Below are positions 42,781 through 54,133 of a stretch of 64,000 bases of DNA, one piece after another. How positions within the stretch are numbered: position 1 is the stretch's first letter; each line of letters starts with the position of its first letter. A program made the translations under genes and the position numbers. The notes beneath the pieces were generated by a model. It was not told the DNA's origin and did not search any database. It was given only the letters and a program-made list of their open reading frames with translations. This DNA is from Anomaloglossus baeobatrachus (taxonomy: Eukaryota; Chordata; Amphibia; Anura; Aromobatidae). The stretch covers positions 166,697,758 through 166,761,757 of the forward strand of contig NC_134361.1 of the NCBI RefSeq assembly GCF_048569485.1, written 5' to 3'.

Positions 42781-44028
42781 GTCAGGTAGGGAGGATGTTG
42801 CCGCTAATATACAGGTCTGCGACCAATAGTTTAATCATATTGTGACAGGGGGGCGTATTGTTATACGCCAGTATTACAATGGAGGCGTGTAATTACACGT
42901 CACTTTTGTATTAGGGCTCCTACAGCGCATGACTGTGTTACCGCCTACCTCCTAAATGAACTTTCTAACTGAGCGCGCTGAGACGCATACGTGGAACGCA
43001 CGCGAACCCGTAATGCATGCACGTCGAAAGTCCGAGGAGCGGGAATCACGCATGCGCATCACCCACATACAAATTGATATGAAGACGTAGCTGATGATTC
43101 TCACTATTATATAGACAAATATATAAAAAAATTACCGGAATATATAGGAAGTTTGTAACATGCACAAAATATATTTAAATAGAGGCAAATTCATAAAGGA
43201 TTATCATATCATCCAAAGTATCGATCAATTCACCCGCATGCCTGCCGGTATTGTCACATATTTTCATACCACATGGTAATGACCATCATATTAGAACTGA
43301 GGGCATAAATGCAGAATAATATTCATAACTGTCACAAAATTATATGCTGCCCTAAATCAAAATTGATTATATAAACTGTCAAATTGCCAGTGCAGTAACA
43401 TCCCATAAACATATGAGCCAACCAGTGTCAAAACATCGCCGGTGAGCCACCCGCGACGCGACACGCGAGGCCACAGAAGCGATCCATAAGGTCCGCACAT
43501 AAGTCGCTTTTAAAGCGGCTATTAGGTGTGCGATCCCGCAGGTCGCATCAGTGACCGAGCATATCACACCGTCCGCTGGACCACCAGCGACATCAAACAG
43601 GCATGAAGCAGTTTCTATTCGCCAGATGTTAACACAGATTAAATATAAATACACATATAAATATATAAATATAAATAAAATAACAATATTATTCCAGAGT
43701 CTTCATTTCTTTCCATGATTTAAGGAATTTCTGGCCCAAATGCCACGGAATTTCTTCATAATAGTGTGACGATTTTATAATCACGAACTTTTTCTTCACT
43801 AAACCTCTCATCATCCCTTTAACTAGTTGGTGACTACAGACCCGATATTAGAAAATTTTCTAGGAATAAAAATAATTGATATTAGTGCTCATAAAAAACA
43901 AGACAAACAACAAATAATTAAAATCAACCCACGCATAAAAAACTTCCTAAATCTACAAGATCTATCAAATATTAATGAAACTGAGTTTATTTAGAGAACA
44001 AAACTGTGAAGGATATTGACTGCCATCT

Positions 44029-45273
44029 TCAATCCTTCAGAAAAGACCCATACCCATGGCTTTCATTTAAGCCGAATGGGGACATTGAACCAAGATGGTA
44101 AATCCACTTACATTCCACCTTTGCTAAGGCCTGACCCATATTGCCCCCTCTTGGTCCTAAATTGACCTGATCAATTGCCTTAAATTTCAGGCCATTAGGG
44201 TTGCACTGATGAAACATTTTAAAATGTCTAGGTATACTTTTAAGAAAGGTGTTATCCTCTACAGTGCTAGCATTTTTGATGTCCCTAAGATGTTCAAGGA
44301 GTCGTACCTTCATCTCCCGTGTCGTAAGGCCCACATAGATTTTAGAACAGGGGCATTCGGCCACATATACAATCCCCATGGAGGAACAGGTGAGAGTTTT
44401 ACGGATGTCATATGTCACAAATCCATCAAAATGTTTGAAAGTTTTAGCCTTAATGCAATTACCACATGCCTTGCAAAGGCCACACGGAAAAAATCCCCAA
44501 GGCATGGGATTAGATTTTTTAAGGCATTGTTTTCTAGAGTCTTTTTCCCTACTGTTTTTCATGCCAAAAAGGAGATCATCCCTATTAGATTGTTGGGCTC
44601 TTTTATAGCCACGTTTAATACATCTAAGGCTGTATCCACGGTCCTCAAATCTACGAGCAATATCCCTGGCCTGCACCTGAAAATCTTCATCTTGTGTACA
44701 TATCCTCTGGCTCTTAAAAATTGGCCAATAGGGATCCTGTTAATTGTTGATGGTAAATGGGACGAGGTTGCGTGAAGCAAGGAATTTGTTGCCGTAGATT
44801 TTCGGAACATGTCTGTAGCTATATCGCCATTGTCCAAAGCTGTGATCTTAACATCCAAAAAATTGAGTTGCTTACCAAACTTATATGTAAGCTTGATATT
44901 GAACTCATTATTATTCAGGTCAGCCATTAATTTCTCCAATTCAATCAAGGACCCTGACCACAAAAACCAAATATTATCTATGTACCGCATCCACTCCTGG
45001 ACTCCCGACATTGCTGGTAAAAAATCACCCAAAAAATATCTGTCGCTTCCAATAACCCAAAAATAAATTAGCATATGAGGGGTCACACGCCGCCCCCATT
45101 GCTGTACCCAGTTGCTGTAAATAAATTCGACCATTAAATGTGAAAAAATTCTGATACAAAATGTATTGCAGCAATGTTAGCAGGAGACCAGAAGTGGATG
45201 CGTCCATATCACTAGCATTTAAAAACCAAGACACAGTCCGCAGACCGTCCTCATGCCTGATTGAGGTGTGCAT
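44029..45273 (-). pseudogene. Penelope-like RT C-terminus plus GIY-YIG endonuclease
   Basis: Read right to left: RT motifs QLGTAMGAACDPSYANLFLG (45150-45060), then EWMRYIDNIWFLW with the YIDN catalytic box, and FNIKLTYKFGKQLNFLDVKI. After that comes the endonuclease linker with a cysteine cluster (CGLCKACGNC) and the GIY-YIG box (IVYVAECPCSKIYVGLTTRE, about 44400-44340), with the partner segment LLEHLRDIKN. RT followed by GIY-YIG is diagnostic of endonuclease-bearing Penelope-like elements. The parts lie in different frames (joins near 45100 and 44650) and the RT start is missing, so it is dead. Confidence 0.9.
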
Positions 45274-45680
45274 ACTAAAAGTGTCTGGGATACTAAGTTA
45301 GTGTGTCTTTGCTGTCCAGCTACTTACAGCACCTGTGCATTTAACACACCTGCCCATTTTTGCTACTCAATTTTAATTGCAAACAGTGCTGACACTTTAA
45401 TTGGCATACTAAAATGGTCTGGGATACTAACTTAGTGTTCCTCTGCTGTCTAGCTACCTACAGCACCTGTGCATTCTACACACCTGCCCATTTTTGCTAC
45501 TCAATTTTAATTGCAAACAGTGCTGACACTTTAATTGGCATACTAAAATGGTCTGGGATACTAACTTAGTGTTCCTCTGCTGTCCAGCTACCTACAGCAC
45601 CTGTGCATTCTACACACCTGCCCATTTTTGCTACGCAATTTTAATTGCCAAAAGTGCTGCCAGTTTTAGGGCCATAATTT
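45270..45680 (+). repeat. hAT 5' tandem repeat, continued (three 134-bp units)
   Basis: ACCTGTGCAT recurs at 45331, 45465 and 45599, a steady 134-bp period. More diverged copies follow at 46014-46250. It sits upstream of the hAT gene and is part of its leader. Confidence 0.88.
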
Positions 45681-45694
45681 CATTGTCAGGGATA

Positions 45695-46013
45695 TTTCCT
45701 CTTTTCCCTGAAGAAGGAGACGGTCCTTGTCTCTGAAACGCGTTGTAATGCTCAAATAAAAGAGATTTTTTATTAATATCCTGACAACAGTGGTTTTTCA
45801 GCGCGGCTAAAACCCGTTCTCCTATATATATATATATATATATTTTTTTTTACTACGTCTCCACGGGGCCGCTGCTTGAACCACGCGGGCACTCACATGC
45901 TCAATAAGGGGTTGTGACTGGCACAACCTCACCAGGTGAGTGTACCTATCTATATCTTCATACGGTTATTACCGGGTAAGACCCTATTGCGCCTTTTGTT
46001 TCCCCTTATCCAG
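45695..46013 (+). mobile_element. 319-bp hammerhead-like retroelement, 14-bp target duplication
   Basis: CATTGTCAGGGATA at 45681-45694 recurs at 46014-46027. Just inside the left end is CUGAAGA, then stem GGAGAC/GUCUCU, then GAAACGCGU, a hammerhead-like core with one extra A. An AATAAA and a TA run follow. The right half (GGGGTTGTGACTGGCACAAC, CTATTGCGCCTTTTG) also occurs at 49690-49795. No gene. Most simply a non-autonomous relative of Penelope-like termini. Confidence 0.7.
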
Positions 46014-46271
46014 CATTGTCAGGGATAGTCAGTGTTGGTTCTTCAGCTGTCAATAATGCTAGACCACCTCTGCATTATACACCACATCTCCATTTTTGCT
46101 ACGCTATTTTAAATTGCAAATAGTGCTGCCATTTTTAGGGCCATAGTTTCATTGTCAGGGATAGTCAGTGTTGGTTCTTCAGCTGTCAATAAAGCTAGAC
46201 CACCTCTGCATTGTACACCACCTCTCCATTTTGCTACGACATATTAAGTGTCCAATTTGGTCACAAACAAA

Positions 46272-47855
46272 ATGAGTGGCAAAAGGACAGATGCTGGTGG
46301 AAAGGGGAACAGGCGTGTTGGAAAGGGAAAAAAAGTTTGTGTCCATGGGGTAGGTGGTAAAGCTACAGTAACATCTGCTGAATAAAGGCCATCGTCCAGC
46401 AAAAGTAAGATGTCTACTACTTTCCGTGGACAATCCGATAGGATCCCTTTTTAACGGAACCAAACAACTCTAACAAAGGTAGATGATGCACAAAAAAAGA
46501 ACATGCTTGAATGGCTCTCAAGTGCTCCAACAAGTGCCCTCTCCTCCACCTCAACTTCAACATCCAAAAAACAACAGTCCTCTGAGTTGTCACCCCAATC
46601 ACACTTGCTTTCTCCCAGCTCTCAAGTCTCCAGCCGCCCTCCAGAGTATGGTGTAACAGAGATGGCTGAGTCTGCAGAGCTGTTCAGTCACACTATAGCC
46701 TGGGAATCAGAGGTCTGCTCCCAAGCTACAGTGAGTACAGACCAGGAATTGGTCTGCAGTGATGCCCAGAAGCTTTTTGAGTCAGATTCAGGCCCTGATG
46801 ACCAGGTTTCTGAGCATAGTGTAGACCCTCATTGCCAAACTGTAACACCTGTTGGTGGAGACAATGAGGAACATACTGATGACGATGAGACGCAGATACC
46901 AGATTGGGATGACAACTTAGCTATTCACTCAGGGCAGGAAGAGGTTAGGTCTGAGGGCGAGGGGAGTGCAAACACAATGCTTGATGATGAAGTTCTAGAT
47001 CCCACTTACTGTCAACCCACAGTCAGGCACTCGAGGAGGTCACCAGAGGCGGTGGAGGAGGATGCAACTGACGACGAAGTTACCTTGTGCCTTCCTGGAC
47101 AGAGTCGGAGTACTGGAAGCACGTCTACAACTGCATCCTCAGCCACAACTCTGCCTCTGAGCACAAGTCGGGGTGGCTCTGTAGGTCGCATGGCCTCTAA
47201 GCCTTGCCTAGCCTGGTCCTTTTTTGACCTTGCAAAGGATCTCCAAATCATGTGATCTGTAACATTTGTCAGCAATCTATAAGTAGAGGCCAAAAAATCA
47301 CCATTTTGACAACTTCTTCCATGAATCGTCACATGAATAACAAGCATAAGTCCCAGTGGGAAGCTCACCGTGCTGCAATGTGGCCTAGCGTCTGCCCCTT
47401 CAAGTTCTTCCACGTGCTCTTCATCTTCTATGACTGTGGGGACAGCTGTCACACCTGTTTTTCCACGCAGACCTTCCACCACTTTAACCACAACAGGCAG
47501 TTTGCTTGGCAGGTCGTCAGTTGGTTTGGAAGGGGAAACAAGTGCTGGTGTAGAGCTCTCTCAGACATCGAGAGCACCAACTTTGGATGAAGGCAACATC
47601 ATGTCTCCGCCTGCACTTTCCTCACAGACCTGCAGTTTTCCAGGGACACCCTACTCAACACCGTCTCCACACAGCAGCCAGATCTCTGTCCCTCAGATGT
47701 GGACAAATAAAAGGCCATTTCCTCTGAGCCATGACAAAGCTAAGAATTTGACTTTATCCCTCTGTAAGCTCTTGGCTACCGAAATGCTGCCTTCCGCCTG
47801 GTGGACACAGAGGATTTTCGAGACCTTATGTCTGTCGCAGTGTGGTGGTGGATAA
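46272..47855 (+). pseudogene. hAT transposase, degraded, N-terminal part with BED zinc finger
   Basis: The natural start is probably ATG at 46272 (MSGKRTDAGGKGNRRVGKGK), whose frame stops after 37 codons. The longest open part (46503-47255) is a serine/acidic-rich linker ending SFFDLAKDLQIM. After a one-base shift near 47250 the BED finger follows (ICNICQQSISRG ... MNRHMNNKH, C-x2-C and H-x4-H). A further segment to 47855 reads like the start of the RNase-H-like domain (LLATEMLPSAWW). The catalytic domain is missing: the frame ends at the fold-back insertion. Cannot make an active enzyme. Confidence 0.75.
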
Positions 47856-48606
47856 AAAGAAAATTGGAAAAATGAGCAGACATGGTAGAAAAAAATGATA
47901 TGTAAATCTGTATGTGTTTATAAGATAAAGGAAAAATAATAAAATAATGAAATAAACGATCGAGTGAAAAAGCAAGGTTTTGTGGTTATTTGTATTATGG
48001 ATATTTATATTACCCTGCTAGAAATAAAAACAAGGAAAGGGATTTTAATTAAATACAATTAAACCCTTGCCATAATATGGAAGGAAGCAAGGGAAGTGTG
48101 GAAATAATGTGACAAATGAAAAAATGCAGACATGTAGTGAACAAACACGATGGGAAAAAGGGCACAGAGCGGGAGCTGTGACACGGCTTTCACCTCAAGT
48201 TCACCCCTCGCGCAGGCGCACACCCCTTTTTCCCACGCTGTCAACCTCCAATAACCCTCCCTGCCGGTTGTCACCGCTCCCGCTCTGTTCCCTTTTTCCC
48301 ATCGTGTTTGTTCACTACATGTCTGCATTTTTTAATTTATCACATTATTTCCACACTTCCCTTGCTTCCTTCCATATTATGGCAAGGGTTTAATTGTATT
48401 TAATTAAAATCCCTTTCCTTGTTTCTATTTCTAGCAGGGTAATATAAATATCCATAATACAAGTAACCAACAAACCTTGCTTTTTCACTCGATCGTTTAT
48501 TTCATTATTTTTCCTTTATCTTATAAACACTCACATACAGATTTACATATCATTTTTTTCTACCATGTCTGCTCATTTTTACAATTTTCTTTTTATCCAC
48601 CACCAC
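47840..48606. repeat. Large inverted repeat (~345-bp arms, ~77-bp spacer)
   Basis: The left arm runs from TGTGGTGGTGGATAAAAAG at 47840 to about 48185; the right arm is its near-perfect complement from about 48263 to 48606. The spacer holds TCACCCCTCGCGCAGGCGCA. A strong hairpin would form. No gene. Confidence 0.9.
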
Positions 48607-49490
48607 ATATTTATATATTTTTCCTCAACCTTGCCCATTTTGCTTTAAAATCCCTTTTTCCCGTTGTTTTCTAAATTTTTACACTTCTAATTACATCTAC
48701 TTCCCCAGCCGCTGACACGGCCTTATTCCCCTTGCACGCTAGCATTTTGACATTTTTTTCGCACGGTAGCAACCTCCAGTTACCCACTTGCGCAGGCGCT
48801 TTTCACTCTGGTCTGACTCGGCATTCACCTTAGATCACCCCTCGCGCAGGCGCACACACTTTTTTCCCATGCTGTCAACCTCCAATAACCCTCCCTGCGG
48901 GTTGTCACTGCTCCCGCTATATACCCTTTTTTCCCCATCATGTTTCTTCACTACATGTCTGCATCTGTCCATTTATCACAGCATTTCCACACTTCCTTTG
49001 CTTCCACCAATATTATGGCAAGGGTTCAATTGAATCTAAATAAAATTCCTTTCTTTGTTTCTATTTCAAGCAGGACAATACAAATATCCATAATATAAAT
49101 AATCACCAAACTTTGTTTATTTAGTCGATCATTCATTTTATTACTTTATTTCATTTTATAAACACTCACATACATATTTACATATCCTTTTCTACCATGT
49201 CTGCTCATTTTCCAATTTCCTTGCATCTACCACCACATAAATATATTTTTTTGCCTTTATATCAGTACAATCCCATCACGGCGTTTTTTTTCCCCTTTTC
49301 TTGTCTTTCTCCCTTTTTTTCTCCTTTTTCCATTTTTTCTTCTTTTTTTCTCCTTTTTCCTTTTTTTTTTCCTTTTTTTCAACATTCAGAACTTTATCCA
49401 CTCCTCACGTGTTCATGAGTCACGAGGAGGATGATGTCGCAAGTAGTGAATACGTGGCTTGTTTGTAACATATATATGGGAGCCTGCGGC
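48607..49490 (+). repeat. Third copy of the arm sequence, then pyrimidine-rich tract
   Basis: 48830-49260 repeats the 48190-48620 sequence in direct orientation with moderate divergence (CACCCCTCGCGCAGGCGCAC, TTATGGCAAGGGTT, CTACCATGTCTGCTCATTTT). 49290-49385 is nearly pure C/T. Confidence 0.75.
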
Positions 49491-49800
49491 CCCCCTCTCT
49501 GCTATAGTATTCTCTGTACATTGTCCTGAAGAAGAGGACGGACATGTCCTCGAAACGCGTAGACCTGTGAAAATAAAGGGAAGAATTTTACTAACACCAT
49601 CTGGACTCCTGTGGTTTGGCGCGGTATTTAAACCTGCTTTTCTCCTGCTGTCTGATATACCTCCTCGTTGCGGGACCACTGCCTTCCACGCTACATATAT
49701 GCTTGCTAAGGGGTTGTGACTGGCACAACCCTACCAGGTGAGTGCTTCTACTTGCATTCACCCCTTGTGTCATACCTATTGCGCCTTTTCTCTCCACAGC
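49491..49800 (+). mobile_element. Second hammerhead-like terminal segment
   Basis: Core at 49525-49560: CUGAAGA, one A, stem GAGGAC/GUCCUC (6 perfect pairs), GAAACGCGU, then A as a possible cleavage base. Downstream it shares AAGGGGTTGTGACTGGCACA and the ending CTATTGCGCCTTTTCTCTCC with the insertion at 45695. It adjoins the fold-back block, and both may be one composite element. Confidence 0.6.
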
Positions 49801-50164
49801 TAAGTTTGCAACTGGGGCACAAGTGATGCCACTGAAGTGGTGTGTGTGTGGCCCAATTTTTGGAGAAAAGGGAGACTCTGCTTGGAGTCCCCTTGCTGTG
49901 ATTTACATGATTTTAGAAGGGCATGACATGCCTCTATCTGTGTTTCCTCCTTCTTTTACTCGTCTAGCACTTTTGTTTTCGCAGTAGTATATGTCCTTGT
50001 CACTTTCCCATGTGTTTCTGGTGTCTTGGGAGTTGTTTGTCACCTTTTGGACACCCTAGAAGGTGTTTTCTATGTGTTTCTATATGTTGGTTCGTCGACG
50101 GTTTGTCGAACGTTCGACGAACCTTTCCTCCCAACTCGAACGCTAGGGGGGTGGCTCATTTCTA

Positions 50165-50960
50165 GTCTTGAAATGTTATTAATGGTCTGAGGAGTGCACT
50201 CGGATGAATAAATCATCAAGATCTGCTGCTGGCAACTCCCTTTTGAATTGCAAACTAATGACAGCCCAGATAAGCTCAATGGGAGACAAGTCCGGAGACG
50301 CTGCAGACCAATGCAGCATGTTCAGGCCTTGAAACCTTGCGTTATGTTGAAAATTGTCTACTCAGAAACTTTAGTGAAATGGCCGTACCACTGGTTCCAC
50401 AACCAAATCAATGTAACGCTGAGTTATTAGTTACTTAAAATGAAAACTAAAGAGGTCCACTTACTGAACATTATGCCACCACACACCATAATCCCGGGAA
50501 TAGGACCAGTGGGACCTTCCTCTCATGAAATCCTCTTCATGCGATAGCCACATGCTCATTGATATCATTCCACCGCTCTCAATTGTTATCCAAAGCAAGA
50601 TGACAGCGGAGGGCTATCTTCTTCAGTGATGAGTCCCGGTTTGGTCTTGGACGGAATGATAGTTCGAGACTGGCCTGGAGACTGAGATGTGGGCAATGCC
50701 ATAAAGAGGCCTTCATCATGGAACGTGAAATTGTCCCAGGAGCGGTTTTTCAACACAATGCCAGGCCACATTATTCATCCTACAGTGAGCTGACCAAGTG
50801 ATCTAAACGGCCTGCAGCACCTCCAGACTTGTCTCACATCTGGGATGTCCTTGGTCGGCAATTGCACAGGGAACTGCCAGTAGCGGATCTTGATGATTTA
50901 TCCAAGAGCATTCAGCATGGCAGAACATTCCTCAGACAATCATTAATAGCAGCTAAGGCT
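50165..50960. pseudogene. Tc1/mariner transposase remnants in opposed orientation
   Basis: On the minus strand near 50240-50340 the translation reads NMLHWSAASPDLSPIELIW, the catalytic Glu region. On the plus strand at 50620-50940 come FFSDESRFGLG, VFQHNARPHYSSYSE and PPDLSHIWDVLGRQLH, the three catalytic blocks of a second copy or the opposite half. Many changes; very old. No ends found. Confidence 0.65.
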
Positions 50961-51575
50961 TAAGTGCGGGGTTTCACTGTTGAGAGTATCGTATAAGATA
51001 AATTACGTTTTTCCATATACACTGGTATTTTTGGTTTATGCAAATTTAGTTGAAATTACCACGACATAACGGATTTTTTCATGTTGTTGCTGATAAAATG
51101 ATCAAACATCAATTCTGCAATTTTTTCATTATGTAGTAAAAATGACCAGCAACATGATTATATTGGTCAGTATGATTACCGAATGCCAGTAGTGGCAGGA
51201 GGCAAAGCCTTGAAGGGAACCTGTTACATGGAGACTTCTATTACCCTGCAGATATAGGGTTAATCTGCAGGATAATAGCACTTGGAACCGGTACATCGAA
51301 CTTCAATCCTCCCAGTAGCGTTCGGGTTTCAGTCATGGGGGCAGCACTGGAGCGGCAATCGTGCCCCCCACAGTGACTGACACCTGCTCATCATTAGAAC
51401 TGGCTGTCAGGGGCACAGTTACAGCCGCCACTCTCGATACACAGAGCGGTGTCTGAAGCCGCAGCGGCGTCACCCCCGTGACTGAAATCCAATTGCTGCT
51501 GGAAGGATTGAAACTAATTTGTTCCCAACGCCAGGGTTTGATGTGGAAGTGTCGGGCAGGTTCCAAACGCTATTA

Positions 51576-51980
51576 AGCTATGTGCGCATGTTGCCTTTTT
51601 TGTGACCACAAAGATGCAGCGTTTTTGTGCATTTTTGGGCAATAAAAAAATGCACAAAAACGCACCTGCGGTAAAAATACATAAAAAAAATGCATGCGTT
51701 TTTGCGTGTTTTACCGCATTTTTGCTGCATTTCTGTTGCTGCGTTTATTCCAATGCATTGCATGGGTAAAAAACGCTGGCAAAAACGCAGAAAGTATTGA
51801 CATGTTGCATTGTTGTGGTCACCACAAAAATGCACCTAAAACAAAACTCCACTGTGCGGACAGCAAAAATGAAAACTCATAGATTTTGCTGGGGAAGCAA
51901 AGTCATGCAGTTTTAAGACCAAAAACGCACCTGAAAAACGTGCAAAAATGCCCCGAAAAATGCACCGTGCGCACATAGCC
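51576..51980. mobile_element. M2a MITE
   Basis: TTA on both sides (51573-51575, 51981-51983); ends AGCTATGTGCGCATG and GTGCGCACATAGCC. The interior is AAAAACGC/GCGTTTTT repeats. 405 bp. Confidence 0.8.
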
Positions 51981-52349
51981 TTAGGCTACATGCGCACGCT
52001 GCGTTGTCACGTTTTGTGGTGCAGTTTTGTTGCCAGAACCTTCTGCCATTTGACTTCCCAGCAAAGTCCATAAGAAGTCAGATTTGCTATGCACACGTTG
52101 CAGTTTATTTGTCAGCGTTTTTTTTTACAAAAGTTTGTGCCAAAAAGGAAGCAGCATGTTCATTCTTTCTTGTGTTTTTGTCAACATTTGTCACCTATTG
52201 AAATCCATGAGGGCATCAAAAACGGATGCTGTCCAATCGGTGCGTTTTGCATGCGTTTTATCTGCAGTTTTGTCAACAAAAACACAGCTCACCAACTTAG
52301 TTCCAAAATGACAAAATCAATGCTGGAGTGATTTTGGCATGTCGGTGTC

Positions 52350-53735
52350 TCTCTCTCCGCTTCATACTCACCGATCACCGGCGCGCACGGCTGTTGCACT
52401 GCTCCCGCGGCCTCTCATTCTTCTTCCCTACCACTCATTAGCCTCATAACATATTCACTGCACCCGCTTATTACGCTCATACTATTCACTCCTCCCAACG
52501 TCTGTGATTAGTTGAAGTCAGACACGCCCCCATGTTGAGTGACAGCTGTCTGACTGTAACTTATCACAGCCGCCGGTGGGCTTGTCTAGATCGTACAGCA
52601 CAACTGAAGTAAGTGGCTCTATCAGCACTGACGTCACTAAGGTTAGCCGCTGTCACAGCTGGAGTCCTTCACCTGTGACAGCAAATCACCCGAGTGACTG
52701 AAGTGAGCTGGACGATCAGCGGTGCAGTCACTCAAGTGATTTGCGGTCACAGCTGGAGACCTCCACCTGTGTGCACAAATCAGGCCGTGACTGAAGTGAG
52801 CCGCAGCTGGAGGACTCACGTGCGTTACAGCACCGCCAATTGCGTGGCTCACTTCAGTAGCGGCCTAAACCTCAAAGCGGTGAACCCGTGACGTCACTGC
52901 TGCGACACACGCCGTACTGCGGGACACATAGTTGTGACGTCAGGGATTCACCCGAGTTCATTCTGATCGCTGTTCTCTATCTGCACTCACAGCTGGCATA
53001 TTCTATGACGTTCACTGTGACAGGACAGGGATGTAGTAGAGCTGAATCGCCGTGGGACCTCATGTGGATTACTTCGGACCTGGTAAGGTGTTTGAGGGTT
53101 AATAAAGTGGTGAAAGAGAGGGCTTTTTATTTTATTTCAAATAAAGGATTTTTTTTGGGAGTTTGTGTTTATTTACTTTCACTTACAGATTAGTAGTGGG
53201 GGGTATCTCATAGACGCCTGACATCACTAACGTAGGGCTTAGTGGCAGCTATGGGCTGCCATTAACCCCTTATTGCCCCGATTGCAACCACACCAGGGCA
53301 ATCGGGAAGAGCTGGGTCCAGTGACAGAATTGGCGCATCTACTGGATGCGCCACTTCTGGGGAGGCTTTGGGCTGCTATTGTTAGGCTGGAAAGGGCCAA
53401 ATAACGATGGGCCTTCCCACCCTAATAATATCAGCCCCCAATTGTCTGCTGTACCTTGGCTGGTATTAGAAAAACAGATGGTACCCCACATCATATATAT
53501 ATATATTTTTTTTTCTAAATACCGTAAATCAAATCATTAAAATAAAAAAAGCGTGGAATCTCCACTAATTTTCATAACCAGCCAAGGTACAGCAGAGAGC
53601 TGAATGTTGCAGCCTGCAGCTGTTCTTGTGCAGGATATGAAAAAGGGGGGACCCCTCGTTATTTTTTTTTACCCTCCAAAAATTAAAAATAAAAACGGCT
53701 AGCCAAGCTAGATATAGCTTTATCAAGCTATTCTG
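52350..53735. repeat. R1 repeat, copy c
   Basis: It begins TCTCTCTCTCCGCTTCATAC and CACCGATCACCGG as in copy a. Next is a GTCACAGCTGGAGxCCxxCACC-type degenerate tandem region (52640-52810). After that comes the forward R1 part (GTGGGACCTCATGTGGATTA, TTTATTTACTTTCACTTACA, GCCCCGATTGCAACCACACC). The inner order differs from copies a and d, so it may be two R1 pieces. Confidence 0.5.
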
Positions 53736-53789
53736 TTATTTCTTTCTATGCATTCTGTTCTTTTTTTATTATCTAATCTATATGTTCGT

Positions 53790-53790
<1 letters not shown>

Positions 53791-53815
<25 letters not shown>
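53791..53815. repeat. (TATC)n microsatellite
   Basis: Six CTAT/TATC steps in a T-rich stretch. Confidence 0.85.
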
Positions 53816-53820
<5 letters not shown>

Positions 53821-54133
53821 GGTTTTTTTCTATCATCTATTCTAGCTGTCTATCCATTATCCTATCCTATCGTATTTTGATTTACCTTTAAAAAAACGCA
53901 TTAACAAAAACGAACCAAAAACGCACGAAAAACGCATCAAAAATGCACCAAAAATGCACCTACATTACAAGCATTTTTTTTTACAGTTCCAGGCTCTCTC
54001 TGATAACATGCAGTGTTGGTTACAGTTTGTGTGCAGAAAAAAAACGGCAGCGTACGCATGTAGCCTTAGCCTGCAGATTAATCCCATTTCTGCAGGTCAA
54101 TAACGCTGTTTTAACGCGACAGGTTCCATTTAA

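Larger units (their letters stand above)
39774..45269 (-). mobile_element. Penelope-like retroelement, 5'-truncated, 13-bp target duplication
   Basis: GCATACTAAAAGT at 39761-39773 recurs at 45270-45282, proving a single insertion into the hAT repeat array. Minus-strand coding region (RT and GIY-YIG) lies at 44029-45273, followed by a long non-coding 3' part with a hammerhead-like motif near 42740. The right end is cut inside RT, typical 5' truncation by target-primed reverse transcription. A 2.3-kb T2-type MITE lies within. Confidence 0.85.
38240..50164 (+). mobile_element. hAT transposon expanded to 11.9 kb by nested insertions
   Basis: Short inverted ends TAGAGATGAGC and GCTCATTTCTA; the flanks GTCTTGAC (38232-38239) and GTCTTGAA (50165-50172) are a near-perfect 8-bp target duplication, the hAT hallmark. 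Subterminal GTTCGA words occur at both ends. A degraded hAT gene with a BED finger is on the plus strand at 46272-47855. Nested inside are an M1 MITE, a Penelope-like element with its own T2 MITE, two hammerhead-like insertions and a fold-back block. Confidence 0.82.
51984..54065. mobile_element. M2b MITE-like element carrying R1
   Basis: TTA on both sides (51981-51983, 54066-54068); ends GGCTACATGCGCACGCTG and CAGCGTACGCATGTAGCC. Shares its left TTA with the right one of M2a. About 1.4 kb of the interior is R1. Confidence 0.78.
51210..54133. mobile_element. T2-type MITE, split by two nested MITEs
   Basis: Left end TTGAAGGGAACCTGTTACAT; right end ACAGGTTCCATTTAA, the inverse of the TTAAAGGGAACCTGT frog repeat. 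Its own sequence is 51210-51572 and 54069-54133. Inside are GGGTTAATCTGCAGG and its mirror CCTGCAGATTAATCCC. Confidence 0.7.

Noticed and set aside
48477-49418. Pyrimidine-rich plus-strand frames (FFFPFSC..., SFLLLFPFFF)
   Set aside because: Products of T-rich low-complexity DNA and of the fold-back arms.
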